DNA of 45,257 nt from SHWC01 sp945902735 (GCA_945902735.1 CAMDNF010000009.1:1-45257), one strand, 5' to 3'. Numbered from the stretch's first letter, positions 31,946 to 41,356 are shown. The notes: generated from the letters alone by a model not told the origin. Program-made: numbers and translations.

Positions 31946-32845
31946 ATGGTCGCACCATTTCGTAAGACGCAGAACACCGGTTGGTATCGGTTCAAGGTTG
32001 GCGAATTCGAGTGCACGGCGATTTGGGATGGCCGGCTGGACCAGCCCTATGAGGGCATTTATCCGAACGCCGACCCGAAGGAACTCGCGCGGCTGGTCAA
32101 AAAATACCGCCTGCCGATCGATCATATTCCGATGGATCTGAATGTGCTGGTGGTCAATACCGGGCGCGACATTATCTTGGTCGATCCCGGCATGGGCACG
32201 ACGAGCAAGATGTTCGGCACCGGCATGGGCCTGATGGTCGACAATCTAGAAGCCGCCGGCATCGACCCCGATGATGTCGATCTGGTCCTCGTCACCCATT
32301 TGCACCCCGATCATTGCTATGGCTTGGTCGGCGCCGGTAATGCACCAACCTTCAAGAACGCGCGGGTCGGCTGCACGAAATTGGAATGGGACTACTAGAC
32401 CGATAAGAAAAAACTCGAGCTCGATGATTTTCGCGCCGAATGGGTCAAGGGCACCATCGAATGCCTCGCGCCCTATCGCGACCGCATCGTCTTTGTCGAT
32501 GAAAGCAAGGAGATCGTGCCTGGTGCGCGCGCGAAGATCACGCCGGGCCACAGCGTCGGCCATAGCGTCTTTGTGTTTGAGAGCGGGGGCTCGAGCCTCA
32601 TGTCACTCGGCGATTGCACGCATCACGCGGTGCACGAGGTGCAACACCCTGAGTGGTATTACTCGACTAATTACGATACCAACCCCGAAGAAGCCGTACT
32701 CTCGCGTATCAAACTCTACAATCTGATCGTGGCCGGCAATTATCAGCTCATGGGCTATCACTTCCCCTGGCCCGGGCTCGGCTATATCGAGAAAAAAGAC
32801 GGCATCTTCGAGTTCTTTCCGATCATGACCTCGCCAACCATTTGA
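31946..32845 (+). pseudogene. metallo-beta-lactamase-fold hydrolase interrupted by an amber codon
   Basis: The 300-codon frame encodes an MBL-fold enzyme, with metal motif H118-L-H-P-D-H123 after LVLVTH. TAG at 32396-32398 (codon 151) stops it after KLEWDY. The frame continues without any other stop through TPGHSVGHSVFVF (next metal His), LGDCTHHAVHEVQ (bridging Asp) and the end FEFFPIMTSPTI. Tryptophan is a likely original residue (TGG to TAG). The first fragment lacks two metal ligands and would be inactive. The family covers lactonases and thioesterases; next to a Baeyer-Villiger monooxygenase, a lactone hydrolase is an attractive guess. GGGGGAA precedes the ATG. Confidence 0.85.
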
Positions 32846-32881
32846 GAGCGGCAGTCGCCGATCGATATTCGGGAGAATTCA

Positions 32882-34504
32882 GTGAATACGAGCTCGACGA
32901 ACAAATTGGATGGTCTTCAGCTCGACGCCGCGGTGATCGGTTCCGGTGTCGGCGGCCTTTACGCGCTCTATCGGCTGCGCGATCAGATGGGGCTGAACGT
33001 TCAGGGCTTCGATGACGCCGGCGGCGTCGGCGGCACCTGGTATTGGAACCGCTATCCCGGTTGCCGGGTCGATACCGAAGCGACTGTCTATTGTTATTCG
33101 TTCGACCGCGAGATTCTGAAATCGTGGAAATGGTCTGAACTCTATCCGCGTCAGCCGGAGGTTCTCGCTTATTTGAACTTCGTGGCCGATAAACACGATC
33201 TCAAGCGTTCGATCAATTTCGAAACCCGCATCACCAAGGCCGTGTGGGACGAGGGCGCGTCTCTGTGGCGGTTGACCACCGCGAAGGGCGAGCGAATTTC
33301 GGCGCAATATCTGATCGAGGGCGTCGGCCTCCTGTCGTCGACCAATTATCCGAAATTCACAGGCGCCGAACGCTTCAAGGGGCAAATCCACCATGCCGCG
33401 CGCTGGCCCAAAGAGGGCGTCGATCTAAAGGGCAAGAAAGTCGGCGTGATCGGCACGGGCTCGACCGGCATTCAGGTGATATCGGCGATCGCGCCCGAGG
33501 TGGGTCATCTCTATGTCTTTCAGCGCACGCCTCAATATGTCGTGCCGCTCGGTTCCTATCATCCCTTCCCCGAGGACATCAAGCGTCGGATCAAGGAAGA
33601 CCCGGATGAGTTCCTCCGCTGGGCGCTCGATACGGCGGCCGTCTTCGGCTTCAAGGAGAGCACGATTCCAGCCATGAGCGTGTCACCGGCCGAGCGGCAA
33701 CGCGTCTATGAGCGCGCGTGGCAAAAGGGCAATGGCTTCGCCTTCATGCTCGAAACCTTTGGCGACATCGTCGTGAGCCGAGAGGCGAACGACACCGCGA
33801 CCGATTTCGTGCGCATGAAGATCAAGGAGATCGTCAAGGACCCCAAAATCGCGGCCAAGCTCATGCCGCACGATCTTTATGCCAAGCGCCCGCTGGCGGT
33901 GGATGGCTATTACGAGACCTATAACCGCGACAACGTCACGCTGGTCGATATCAAGGAAAGCCCGATCCAAGAGATCACCGCGCGCGGTATTCGCACTTCG
34001 GCCGGTGAAATCGATTTGGACATCATCATTTACGCCACCGGCTTCGATGCCGTGACCGGGAATTATTTGAAAATCGAAACCGTGGGTCGCAATGGCGAGC
34101 GGCTGCAGGACAAATGGTCCAAGGGGCCGCGCGCCTTCATCGGCCTCACCATCGCGGGCTTCCCCAATCTGTTTATGATTTTCGGCCCCTTCGGGCCGTT
34201 CACCAGCCAGCCGCTGGTGCATGAATATCAGGTCAATTGGTTCGCTGATCTGATCGAACACGCCCGCGCGACAGGCCGCAAAACGATCGAGACCGACCTC
34301 GCCGCCGAGAACGCCTGGGTCGATTCTTGCGTTGCCGGCGCGGAGATGACGTTGTTCCCCCAAGTCGATAGCTGGATCAACGGCACGAATGTGCCGGGCA
34401 AGCCCAAGGCCTCGATGTTCTATATGGGCGGCATGGCCAATTACGCGGTCGAACTCGATCGCATCGTCAAGAACGGCTACAGGGAATTCAAGGTGGGCGC
34501 TTGA
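32882..34504 (+). CDS. type I Baeyer-Villiger monooxygenase
   Basis: This 540-aa flavoprotein uses FAD, NADPH and oxygen to turn ketones into esters or lactones. The FAD motif GSGVGG is at 20-25, with GGVGGTWYWNRYPGCRVD after it. The Baeyer-Villiger fingerprint FxGxxxHxxxWP is matched exactly by FKGQIHHAARWP (165-176), and the NADPH motif GTGSTG is at 191-196. Length equals that of cyclohexanone and phenylacetone monooxygenases. The start is GTG at 32882 after GGGAG. Preceded by a (broken) MBL hydrolase and followed 28 bp later by an IclR regulator, it probably belongs to catabolism of a cyclic or aryl ketone. Confidence 0.92.
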   Translation: MNTSSTNKLDGLQLDAAVIGSGVGGLYALYRLRDQMGLNVQGFDDAGGVGGTWYWNRYPGCRVDTEATVYCYSFDREILKSWKWSELYPRQPEVLAYLNFVADKHDLKRSINFETRITKAVWDEGASLWRLTTAKGERISAQYLIEGVGLLSSTNYPKFTGAERFKGQIHHAARWPKEGVDLKGKKVGVIGTGSTGIQVISAIAPEVGHLYVFQRTPQYVVPLGSYHPFPEDIKRRIKEDPDEFLRWALDTAAVFGFKESTIPAMSVSPAERQRVYERAWQKGNGFAFMLETFGDIVVSREANDTATDFVRMKIKEIVKDPKIAAKLMPHDLYAKRPLAVDGYYETYNRDNVTLVDIKESPIQEITARGIRTSAGEIDLDIIIYATGFDAVTGNYLKIETVGRNGERLQDKWSKGPRAFIGLTIAGFPNLFMIFGPFGPFTSQPLVHEYQVNWFADLIEHARATGRKTIETDLAAENAWVDSCVAGAEMTLFPQVDSWINGTNVPGKPKASMFYMGGMANYAVELDRIVKNGYREFKVGA

Positions 34505-34532
34505 GCGAGAGAGCGGGATAAGGGCAAGCAGA

Positions 34533-35375
34533 GTGGCGCGCATTGAGGCCATTGAGCCGAGTAACGGTAACGCCATCGCCAAAGTGTGCGCGGTGTTCCG
34601 CAGCCTCATGGCGAAGGGGCCATTGCGCCTGAGCGAGGTCGCCGCTGTGGCCGGGCTCAATCGCGTCACCGCGCTCCGCATTTTGGATGCCTTGGTGAAG
34701 GAAGGCTTCGTCGAGCGGCGCGGCTCGCCCGCGCGTTATGTCTTCGGCCCCGAGGTCGCGGCCATGGCGGCGGTCTCCACCCGCACGACCAATTTGCTCG
34801 GCCTCGCGCGCCCAAGCCTGATCCGCCTCGCCGCCGAAACCGAGGACACCGCGCTTCTATCGGTCCGTATGAATGTCGAAGCCGTTTGCCTCGATCGGCA
34901 AATGGGGTCCTATCCGATCCAGGCGAATTTTTTAGAGATTGGCAGCCGCCGGCCTCTAGGCGTGGGAGCCGGCAGCATGGCACTGCTCGCGTGGATCGCG
35001 GAATCGGAAATCGACGCCGTGCTTGAGGTCAACGCCGCAAGCCTGCAAGCCTATCCGAAAATCGATGGCGACGTGCTGCGCGGACACATTCATCGCGCGC
35101 GCACGGCTGGCTACGTCCTCATGGTCGACATCGTGGTTGAAAAAATGAGCGCGATCGGCGTGCCGATCTTCGATGGCTCGGGCGCCGTCATCGGCTCGCT
35201 CAGCGTCGCCGCTCTGACCGAGCGCATTCTCACCCGCGAACACAACATCGCGTCCGCCATGCTGCAGGAGGCGGAGCACATCGGGCGTCAAATCGCTGAT
35301 CCCGGACCGGCGACCATCGACCGGCGCCGTGGCCGCGCCAGCCTGGCGTCCGTCGTCAGGCCGTCAGGGTTGTAG
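34533..35375 (+). CDS. IclR family transcriptional regulator
   Basis: This 280-aa protein has the N-terminal winged helix (about 12-75), with LRLSEVAAVAGLNRVTALRILDALVKEGFV read in two parts. It is followed by the IclR effector domain with SVRMNVEAVCLDRQMG, RRPLGVGAGSMALLAW and a late GVPIFDGSGAVIGSLSVAAL. GTG 34533 with AGGG upstream is chosen because the frame before it overlaps the monooxygenase gene. It is likely to control the transporter-monooxygenase operon in response to a small acid, with autoregulation. Its last 12 bases overlap the 3' end of the convergent alcohol dehydrogenase gene. Confidence 0.9.
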   Translation: MARIEAIEPSNGNAIAKVCAVFRSLMAKGPLRLSEVAAVAGLNRVTALRILDALVKEGFVERRGSPARYVFGPEVAAMAAVSTRTTNLLGLARPSLIRLAAETEDTALLSVRMNVEAVCLDRQMGSYPIQANFLEIGSRRPLGVGAGSMALLAWIAESEIDAVLEVNAASLQAYPKIDGDVLRGHIHRARTAGYVLMVDIVVEKMSAIGVPIFDGSGAVIGSLSVAALTERILTREHNIASAMLQEAEHIGRQIADPGPATIDRRRGRASLASVVRPSGL

Positions 35376-36419
35376 GATCGCGCGGCCGATGATCTTGCCG
35401 TGCTCGAGTTGGTTCAGCACGTCATTGGCCTCGGCGAGTCTATGCGCGCTCACCGGAATGGCCGGTAGTTTATTGGTGAGCGCCAGCGCCATAAGCTCAC
35501 GAAACTCCGACAGGCTTCCCATATAACTACCCATGATATTGATCGCCTTGATCGGAATCATCGGCAGTTTCCACGGCGCCGCGCCGCCATAGAGCCCGAC
35601 CAGCACGATTTTGCCGCCCTTGGCCGCGACATCGAAGGCCAGCGCCGCGGTCATCTCATTGGCCACGAAATCGATCGTGGCGTAAACCGGCCCGCCCGCC
35701 GCCGCCTGGATTTGCGCGATGGCGTCCGGTGCACCGCCATCGATCGCGACGGGCGCGCCGGCCTTGAGGGCGAACTCACGCTTCCGCGCATCGATATCGA
35801 CCACGATCGGGGCCTGCCCACCCAGCGCCTTGATCAGCGATAGGCAGGTGAGGCCGAGCCCGCCCGCGCCGATAATCACGATCGGCGCGATTTTCAAAAC
35901 ATCCTCGACCTTCTTCAGCGCGCTATAGGTGGTGAGGCCCGAGCAGGCATAGGGCGCCGCGATCTCCGGCGCCAGATTGCCGATCGGGTATAGATAACGC
36001 GGGTTCGGCACTTTGATATGGCTGGCATAGCCGCCATCGCGATGCACGCCGATGAATTGCGGCGTCAGGCAATAATTTTCCTGCCCGCGCGCGCATACCG
36101 CACAAATGCCGCACCCATTCCACGGATAGACCACGAATCGCTCCCCGACCTTAATACCGCGCGCCTCCGGCCCAACCGCGCTCACCACGCCGACCGTCTC
36201 ATGGCCGAGGACCAGTGGCAGTTTCAAACCGCGCTTGGCGAAATCGAGCCTTTGACCATGGCCGATATCGTAGCCGCCTGATCGAATGTGGATGTCGCTA
36301 TGGCAAACACCGGCCGCGAGCACCTGGAGCACGATCTCGCTGCCGCTCGGAATCAGATCCGCCCTCTGCTCAAGGGTAAGCGCCTTGCCGAATTCCGTGA
36401 TGCTTTGGCACTGCAACAT
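35364..36419 (-). CDS. zinc-dependent alcohol dehydrogenase (MDR family)
   Basis: This 351-aa medium-chain dehydrogenase has catalytic zinc ligands in AGVCHSDIH (Cys near 38) and in the GHETVGVV segment. Structural zinc Cys are in GCGICAVCARGQENYC (about 103-118). The cofactor motif is IGAGGLGLTCL, followed by VVDID, whose acidic end favours NAD+. GGGGTGAAG lies ahead of the ATG. It is the last gene of a minus-strand operon with an acyl-CoA synthetase, a thiolase and a DUF35 protein, so it probably oxidises an alcohol intermediate to an aldehyde. Confidence 0.9.
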   Translation of the reverse strand: MLQCQSITEFGKALTLEQRADLIPSGSEIVLQVLAAGVCHSDIHIRSGGYDIGHGQRLDFAKRGLKLPLVLGHETVGVVSAVGPEARGIKVGERFVVYPWNGCGICAVCARGQENYCLTPQFIGVHRDGGYASHIKVPNPRYLYPIGNLAPEIAAPYACSGLTTYSALKKVEDVLKIAPIVIIGAGGLGLTCLSLIKALGGQAPIVVDIDARKREFALKAGAPVAIDGGAPDAIAQIQAAAGGPVYATIDFVANEMTAALAFDVAAKGGKIVLVGLYGGAAPWKLPMIPIKAINIMGSYMGSLSEFRELMALALTNKLPAIPVSAHRLAEANDVLNQLEHGKIIGRAILQP

Positions 36420-36469
36420 GCTTCACCCCGTTTGGCTCAATCGCCGCTCGCCGTGAATGGCGGGCGATC

Positions 36470-38563
36470 TTACGCTTGATTGACGATCACCGCATCGACG
36501 GCAAACGCACCATCTTCCGTCGCGATCACTGGATTGAGATCGATCGAGTGCAAATTGGGTCCCGCCTGCGCCGCCACGACCGAGAGCCGCGACAACATGG
36601 TCGCCAGCGCATCGAGATCGACCGGCTTGCGTCCCCGAGCGCCAAGCAAAAGCGGCGCTGATTTTATCCGCCCGATCATATCCCGCGCCACATCGAGGCC
36701 GAATGGGCAGCGATGCAGCACCACATCTTCCATGATCTCGACGAATATGCCGCCAAGGCCGAACAGCGCAATCGGCCCAAATACCGGATCGCGCTGAATA
36801 CCAAGGATACACTCGACGCCATCCACGATCTGCTTGGCGACAAGCACGCCGTCGATCTTGGCGCCCGGCGCCTTCGCCGCCGCGCGTTCCATGAGCAGGC
36901 GATAGGCCTCGCGCGCGGCCGTCTCGCTTTCCACGCCCACGATCACGCCGCCAATTTCTGATTTATGCGCGATATCGGGCGATAAAATTTTCATCACCAC
37001 CGGAAATCCGAAGCACCCGGCGGCATCCACGGCCTCGGCCTCCGATCGGCACGCCAACTCGGGCGCCATCACGATGCCGGCCTGTGACAGTATTTTCTTG
37101 GCCTCCGCTTCATTGAGCGCGCGCGATGGCATGGCGATGGCCGGCACGTCCGGCGGGCGTTCGCCATCCTTGCGCGCGAAGGTTGCGCCGAATTTTCCCA
37201 TCGCGTCGATCGCGCCGATCGCGCGCATCGGGTCTTCATAGACCAAATAACCATCGTCCTCATAGCCGCGCTTGATCTCATCCGAGGCAAGCACCGAGAG
37301 CACATAAAGGCGATCCGGCGCCAGCGCGCGAATCGTTTTAAGTTCGGGCCGAAGCCGAGGCACGATCGATGCTGCGCCGCCGGCATGGCTGAAAAAAGCC
37401 AGGAGCGATTGATAGCCGCCCGCCAGCATCATCTCGCGGCCGAACTCTCTCACCAACGACGTTTCGCTGAGCGCCTGCGCGGTGCAATCGACGGGGTTAC
37501 GCGGTGCGCCATAGGGCAAGAGGGCACGCAAGCGGGCTTGCGCCTCCTCCGGCATGGCCGGCATGGCAAGCCCGCGATCGGCCGCTTCATCGGCCAGCAA
37601 AATGCCGGCGCCGCCGCTCACGGTCAGCACGCCGAGCGTGTTGTTGACCGGGTAGATACGCCGCGCGGCGGCTGTCGCGATATCGAGCGCCTCATCGGTG
37701 CTGCGCACCCGCATCACACCGAATTCGGACAACACGGCATCGATCACCTTGTCATCGACCGCGATCGAGGCCGTGTGCGAACGGGCGGCCTCGTGGCCGA
37801 GCGCGCTTCGTCCCACCTTCATCATGATGATCGGCTTGCGCGCGAGTCGGGCGATGTCGAGCGCGCGAATAAAGCTATCGCCGTCGCGAATTCCTTCGAC
37901 ATAGCTGACCACGACGTCGATCGCGGCGGATTCTGCCATCCAGCCGATCGCGTCGCTGATCGTCAGATCGGCTTCGTTGCCGGTCGTGATGAAGATCGAG
38001 GCGCCGAGGCTCCGATCACGCGCCGCGCAAAAAACATGTGTGCCGAACGCGCCCGATTGGCTGGCGATCCCGACGCGACCGCGATGCGGCCAACCTGATT
38101 CAAAACTCGCGGTGAAGGTGCCGTAGAACCCGATCTCGGCATTCAGGAGGCCGAGCGAATTGGGCCCTAAAAGGCGTATGCCGTGCGCACGCGCGACATT
38201 GGTGATCTGGTTTTGCAGCGCGGTACCGTTCTCATCGGTCTCGGCAAAACCAGACCCGAAGATGACCGCGCCAGGAACGCCCTGTTGGCCGAGCGCTTCA
38301 ACGCTGGCGAGCGTTTGAGCCGCCGGCAGCGCGATAATCGCGAGGTCCGGCACCTCGGGCAAATCCCGCACATGGCCATAGGCTTTCAGGCCTTGAACGG
38401 TCTCTCGGTTCGGGTTGACCGGATAAAGCGCGCCGGAAAAACCACGCGCCTTCATGTAGGCGATCGGCCGCCCACCGGCCCGCGTCGGATCGTCCGAGGC
38501 GCCGATCACCGCGACTGATCTCGGCCGGAGCATGCGCTCGAAGGCGGGAAACTGAGCGGCCAA
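36470..38563 (-). CDS. ADP-forming acyl-CoA synthetase (acetate-CoA ligase family)
   Basis: This 697-aa protein joins alpha and beta parts of NDP-forming acyl-CoA synthetases. The CoA-binding domain (about 10-140) begins RSVAVIGASDDPTRAGG, the succinyl-CoA-synthetase-like ligase domain (145-450) carries the phospho-His in ARSHTAS, and the C-terminal ATP-grasp domain (480-697) includes FPVVMKILSPDIAHKSEIGG and the FGLGGIFVEI segment. It makes or uses an acyl-CoA with ATP and CoA. The start is TTG at 38563, supported by GGAG seven bases ahead. The substrate is probably an organic acid handled by the adjacent thiolase-like enzyme. Confidence 0.9.
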   Translation of the reverse strand: MAAQFPAFERMLRPRSVAVIGASDDPTRAGGRPIAYMKARGFSGALYPVNPNRETVQGLKAYGHVRDLPEVPDLAIIALPAAQTLASVEALGQQGVPGAVIFGSGFAETDENGTALQNQITNVARAHGIRLLGPNSLGLLNAEIGFYGTFTASFESGWPHRGRVGIASQSGAFGTHVFCAARDRSLGASIFITTGNEADLTISDAIGWMAESAAIDVVVSYVEGIRDGDSFIRALDIARLARKPIIMMKVGRSALGHEAARSHTASIAVDDKVIDAVLSEFGVMRVRSTDEALDIATAAARRIYPVNNTLGVLTVSGGAGILLADEAADRGLAMPAMPEEAQARLRALLPYGAPRNPVDCTAQALSETSLVREFGREMMLAGGYQSLLAFFSHAGGAASIVPRLRPELKTIRALAPDRLYVLSVLASDEIKRGYEDDGYLVYEDPMRAIGAIDAMGKFGATFARKDGERPPDVPAIAMPSRALNEAEAKKILSQAGIVMAPELACRSEAEAVDAAGCFGFPVVMKILSPDIAHKSEIGGVIVGVESETAAREAYRLLMERAAAKAPGAKIDGVLVAKQIVDGVECILGIQRDPVFGPIALFGLGGIFVEIMEDVVLHRCPFGLDVARDMIGRIKSAPLLLGARGRKPVDLDALATMLSRLSVVAAQAGPNLHSIDLNPVIATEDGAFAVDAVIVNQA

Positions 38564-38587
38564 GGAAATCTCCGGGTCGGTGTCGAA

Positions 38588-39739
38588 TTAGAGCGTGGCG
38601 CTTGTACCTAGGAGGGCGGTGATTTGCGTCGCCAAATGGCCGCCATTGCCGTGACAGAGCGCGACATCGACCTTCTTCAGCTGGCGTTCGCCGGCCTGAC
38701 GGCGCAATTGAGTCACGGCTTCGATGATCAGGAACAAGCCATACATGCCGGGATGGACGCAGGAGAGCCCGCCGCCATTGGTGTTGACCGCGAGTTTGCC
38801 GCCAGGCGCGATCCGCCCATTGCCAACGAAGCGGCCGCCTTCGCCCTTCGGACAGAAGCCAAGGTCTTCAAGGAACAGGATCGTGTTGATCGTGAAGGCA
38901 TCATAAAGCATCACGAGGTCGACATCGCTCTGTTTGAGCTTCGCCATTTGAAAGGCGCGCGCGCCGCTTTCCGATGCGGCCGTGACCGTCAGGTCGGGCA
39001 TCGTGACGATCGAGCGATGCCATTGCGCCGCGCCGGCACCGAGTAAATAAATCGGCGGCTTCGGATGATCCTTGGCCCGATCCGCACGCACCATCACGCA
39101 GGCCGCGCCGCCATCGGTCACCAAACAACAATCGCGCGTCGAAAGCGGGTCGGACACCATGCGGCTCGACAACACATCGTCGATCGAGAGCGGCCCACGC
39201 GCGAACGCATCGGGATTTATATTGGCCCAGGCGCGCGCGGCGACTGCAACCTCAGCCATCTGCGCGCGTGTCGTGCCGAATTGGTGCATGTGGCGCGAGG
39301 CCGCCAAGGCATAGGCGGTGATTGGATGGCGCGCCTGATAGGGCGTCTCATGCCATTGCGGCTCGCTCATCGACACTAGGCGCCCGCCGGCGGTACGTTG
39401 GTTCGAGCCATAACAAATCAGCGCGACCTTGCAGAGCCCGGAATCGAGCGCCATGGCCGCTTGCAGCAAATGCATCTCGAAACTGGCGCCGCCAACCATC
39501 GTACCGTCGAAGAAACTCGGTCTGAGGCCGAGATACTCGCCAACCGATGTCGTCGGGAAGGCGTGCGCGCTGCTGGCGGAGAACACGCCGTCAATATCCG
39601 ACAAGCGAAGGCCGGCATCGCCGATGGCGTTCAACGCCGCTTCCGCCAGGATTTCGATGCCGCTTCGGCCGGGCGCTTCGCCCATGCCCGCCGTGCCGAT
39701 GCCGACGATCGCGCTTTGGCCGCGGAGCGATGTGGTCAT
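38588..39739 (-). CDS. SCP-x/Ltp2-like thiolase-fold enzyme without the nucleophilic Cys
   Basis: This 383-aa thiolase-superfamily protein has the sequence GGASFEMHLL at the nucleophile site, so S86 stands where thiolases have Cys. The late CHGNGG (from C362) is kept. Y279 in LYDAFT and Y333 in HPGMYG match tyrosines that act in Ltp2-type retro-aldolases, which cleave steroid side chains with a DUF35 partner. The ATG overlaps the stop of the DUF35 gene (ATGA). A carbon-carbon lyase acting on a beta-hydroxyacyl-CoA is therefore more likely than a classical thiolase. Confidence 0.87.
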   Translation of the reverse strand: MTTSLRGQSAIVGIGTAGMGEAPGRSGIEILAEAALNAIGDAGLRLSDIDGVFSASSAHAFPTTSVGEYLGLRPSFFDGTMVGGASFEMHLLQAAMALDSGLCKVALICYGSNQRTAGGRLVSMSEPQWHETPYQARHPITAYALAASRHMHQFGTTRAQMAEVAVAARAWANINPDAFARGPLSIDDVLSSRMVSDPLSTRDCCLVTDGGAACVMVRADRAKDHPKPPIYLLGAGAAQWHRSIVTMPDLTVTAASESGARAFQMAKLKQSDVDLVMLYDAFTINTILFLEDLGFCPKGEGGRFVGNGRIAPGGKLAVNTNGGGLSCVHPGMYGLFLIIEAVTQLRRQAGERQLKKVDVALCHGNGGHLATQITALLGTSATL

Positions 39740-40155
39740 CGGGCGGCGACCGACGAGAGGACATCAAACACGACCGCCGGTTGCCCATTGAGCGGCTCGA
39801 TACGCGCCTTGACGCGCGTGCCGATCGCGACCGTCTCGACATTCACGATGCGGCTCATCATGCGCACACCTTCATCGAGATCGACCAGTGCGACATTCCA
39901 ACTGCCTTCGCGCGCGCGATTGACCGTGATCGCATAGACCGTGCCAAGGCCCTTGACCTCGACCCATTCGAGATCGGTTTCACCCGTGCCCGGTATGGCG
40001 ACCCGGGGAAAAAACACATATTTGCCGGTCGAGACGCTGCGTTGAATCATGAAGCGGCCTTCGGCCAAATAGGCTTGGAACTGCGCTTCAGGCCCGAGGC
40101 CGGCCTGGCCTGTCGGGGTGGGTTGCCCGGGGGCATTTTTCATGGCGGCTGACAC
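39736..40155 (-). CDS. DUF35 OB-fold protein lacking zinc-ribbon cysteines
   Basis: This 139-aa protein (GTG 40155, or ATG 40143) is of the DUF35/ChsH2-C type that binds thiolase-like enzymes. FQAYLAEGRFMIQRS begins the family helix; WVEVKGLGTVYAITVNRA and PYAVALVDL-like strands (here NVALVDLDEGVRMMSRIV) form the OB fold. The four Cys of the usual zinc ribbon are absent: QRSVSTGKYVFFPRVAIPG shows none. It is coupled to the thiolase gene, so the pair should form one complex. Confidence 0.85.
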   Translation of the reverse strand: MSAAMKNAPGQPTPTGQAGLGPEAQFQAYLAEGRFMIQRSVSTGKYVFFPRVAIPGTGETDLEWVEVKGLGTVYAITVNRAREGSWNVALVDLDEGVRMMSRIVNVETVAIGTRVKARIEPLNGQPAVVFDVLSSVAAR

Positions 40156-40495
40156 TGTTGATTGATGGGCGCGGCGGGATCGCGGGCAATTCTATGGGTC
40201 GTTCCGGATAACGCAATCTCAATGTCCCCGCCTCCGGCGATTCACGCGCGAAACGCCGGAACTCGCCGTCCAAGGCGCCGCGCCGATGAATTTAGGGTGT
40301 TGATCTACATGAACTAATACGAGCCCCCCGGGTCCATGCGGCGGAATTTCGGTGTTGGCGCCGGTTTGCCCATCAATTCCGCTCCGCGGAATTCGACCGA
40401 AAAGGCAATTGCGCTCGTCGCTGTTTTGTGGCTTTTCCAGACCTCCCGATTGGCGCGGTGATTGGCGCCGCCCGTGCACAAAACCCTCTTTGGCC
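40156..40495. promoter_or_regulatory. 340-bp divergent promoter region of the CoA-degradation genes
   Basis: No gene is seen. The region contains a perfect inverted repeat with 7-bp arms aattccg/cggaatt and a five-base centre (40375-40393), plus a further GGAATT half-site at about 40342-40347. Both divergent operons could be controlled from here by a TetR-like factor, which is not encoded nearby. Confidence 0.35.
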
Positions 40496-41341
40496 ATGAA
40501 TTACGACGCGCTCATCGCCTTTCAAATCCCGAAGATGCGGCAAACTTTCGAGCCGCTTGACGCGGTGCGTTATGCGCTCTCGATCGGCCTCGGCCAAGAC
40601 CCGCTCGATGTCTGGCAGCTTCAATTCGTCGATGACCATAAGGGCCCGCTTATGGTGCCGTCTTTTTGCGCGGTGCTGGGCCATCCGGGATTTTGGCTGG
40701 CCGATCCGCGCACGACGGTCGATGCCGCCCGTCTGGTCCATGCCGAGGAAGGGTTTCGCCTGGTGACCCCGTTACCGATCGCTGGCGAAGTGACCGGTGA
40801 AACGCGCATCGTCGATGTCATCGACAAGGGGCGTGATAAAGGCGCCCTCGTCTATCTGGAAAAAGATTTGCGCGATGCCGCGACCGGCACACTGATCGCG
40901 ACCGAAACACGCACGTTGATGTTGCGCGGCGATGGCGGCTATGGCGGGCCCTCGGGTCAGCCACGGCCGGCGCCGCCCGCGCCAACTGGAAAGCCCGATT
41001 TCATTGTCGAGATTCCAACGCGTCCCGAACAGGCGCTCTATTACCGCCTGAATGGCGATCCAAATCCCTTGCATCTCGATCCCGTGGTGGCGGCGAAGGC
41101 CGGCTTTGCGAAGCCGATCCTCCATGGCCTCTGCACCTTTGGTGTGGCCTGCCACGTTCTGTTGCGGGCGCTGGCCGAGCAGAAGCCCGAGCGCCTCAAG
41201 GCGATGTCGGCGCGCTTTTCGGCGCCCGTGTTTCCCGGTGAGACCATAAGAGTTGAAATTTGGAAAGACGGCGCCTTTCAGGCCCACGTGGTTGAGCGCG
41301 ATATTGTCGTGCTGAGCCATGGCCGGGTCGAGATTGCGTGA
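40496..41341 (+). CDS. MaoC-type 2-enoyl-CoA hydratase (double hot-dog)
   Basis: This 281-aa protein has two hot-dog domains. The C-terminal one carries the hydratase 2 motif YRLNGDPNPLHLDP, in which D188 and H193 form the catalytic pair, followed by AGFAKPILHGLCTFG. The N-terminal half (about 1-145) is the non-catalytic repeat. It should hydrate a trans-2-enoyl-CoA to the (R)-3-hydroxyacyl-CoA, as in peroxisomal MFE-2 and bacterial steroid or branched acid degradation. It heads a plus-strand operon with two acyl-CoA dehydrogenases and an SDR. The ATG at 40496 has a weak ribosome binding site. Confidence 0.9.
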   Translation: MNYDALIAFQIPKMRQTFEPLDAVRYALSIGLGQDPLDVWQLQFVDDHKGPLMVPSFCAVLGHPGFWLADPRTTVDAARLVHAEEGFRLVTPLPIAGEVTGETRIVDVIDKGRDKGALVYLEKDLRDAATGTLIATETRTLMLRGDGGYGGPSGQPRPAPPAPTGKPDFIVEIPTRPEQALYYRLNGDPNPLHLDPVVAAKAGFAKPILHGLCTFGVACHVLLRALAEQKPERLKAMSARFSAPVFPGETIRVEIWKDGAFQAHVVERDIVVLSHGRVEIA

Positions 41342-41356
41342 GCGCGGCCGAACATC

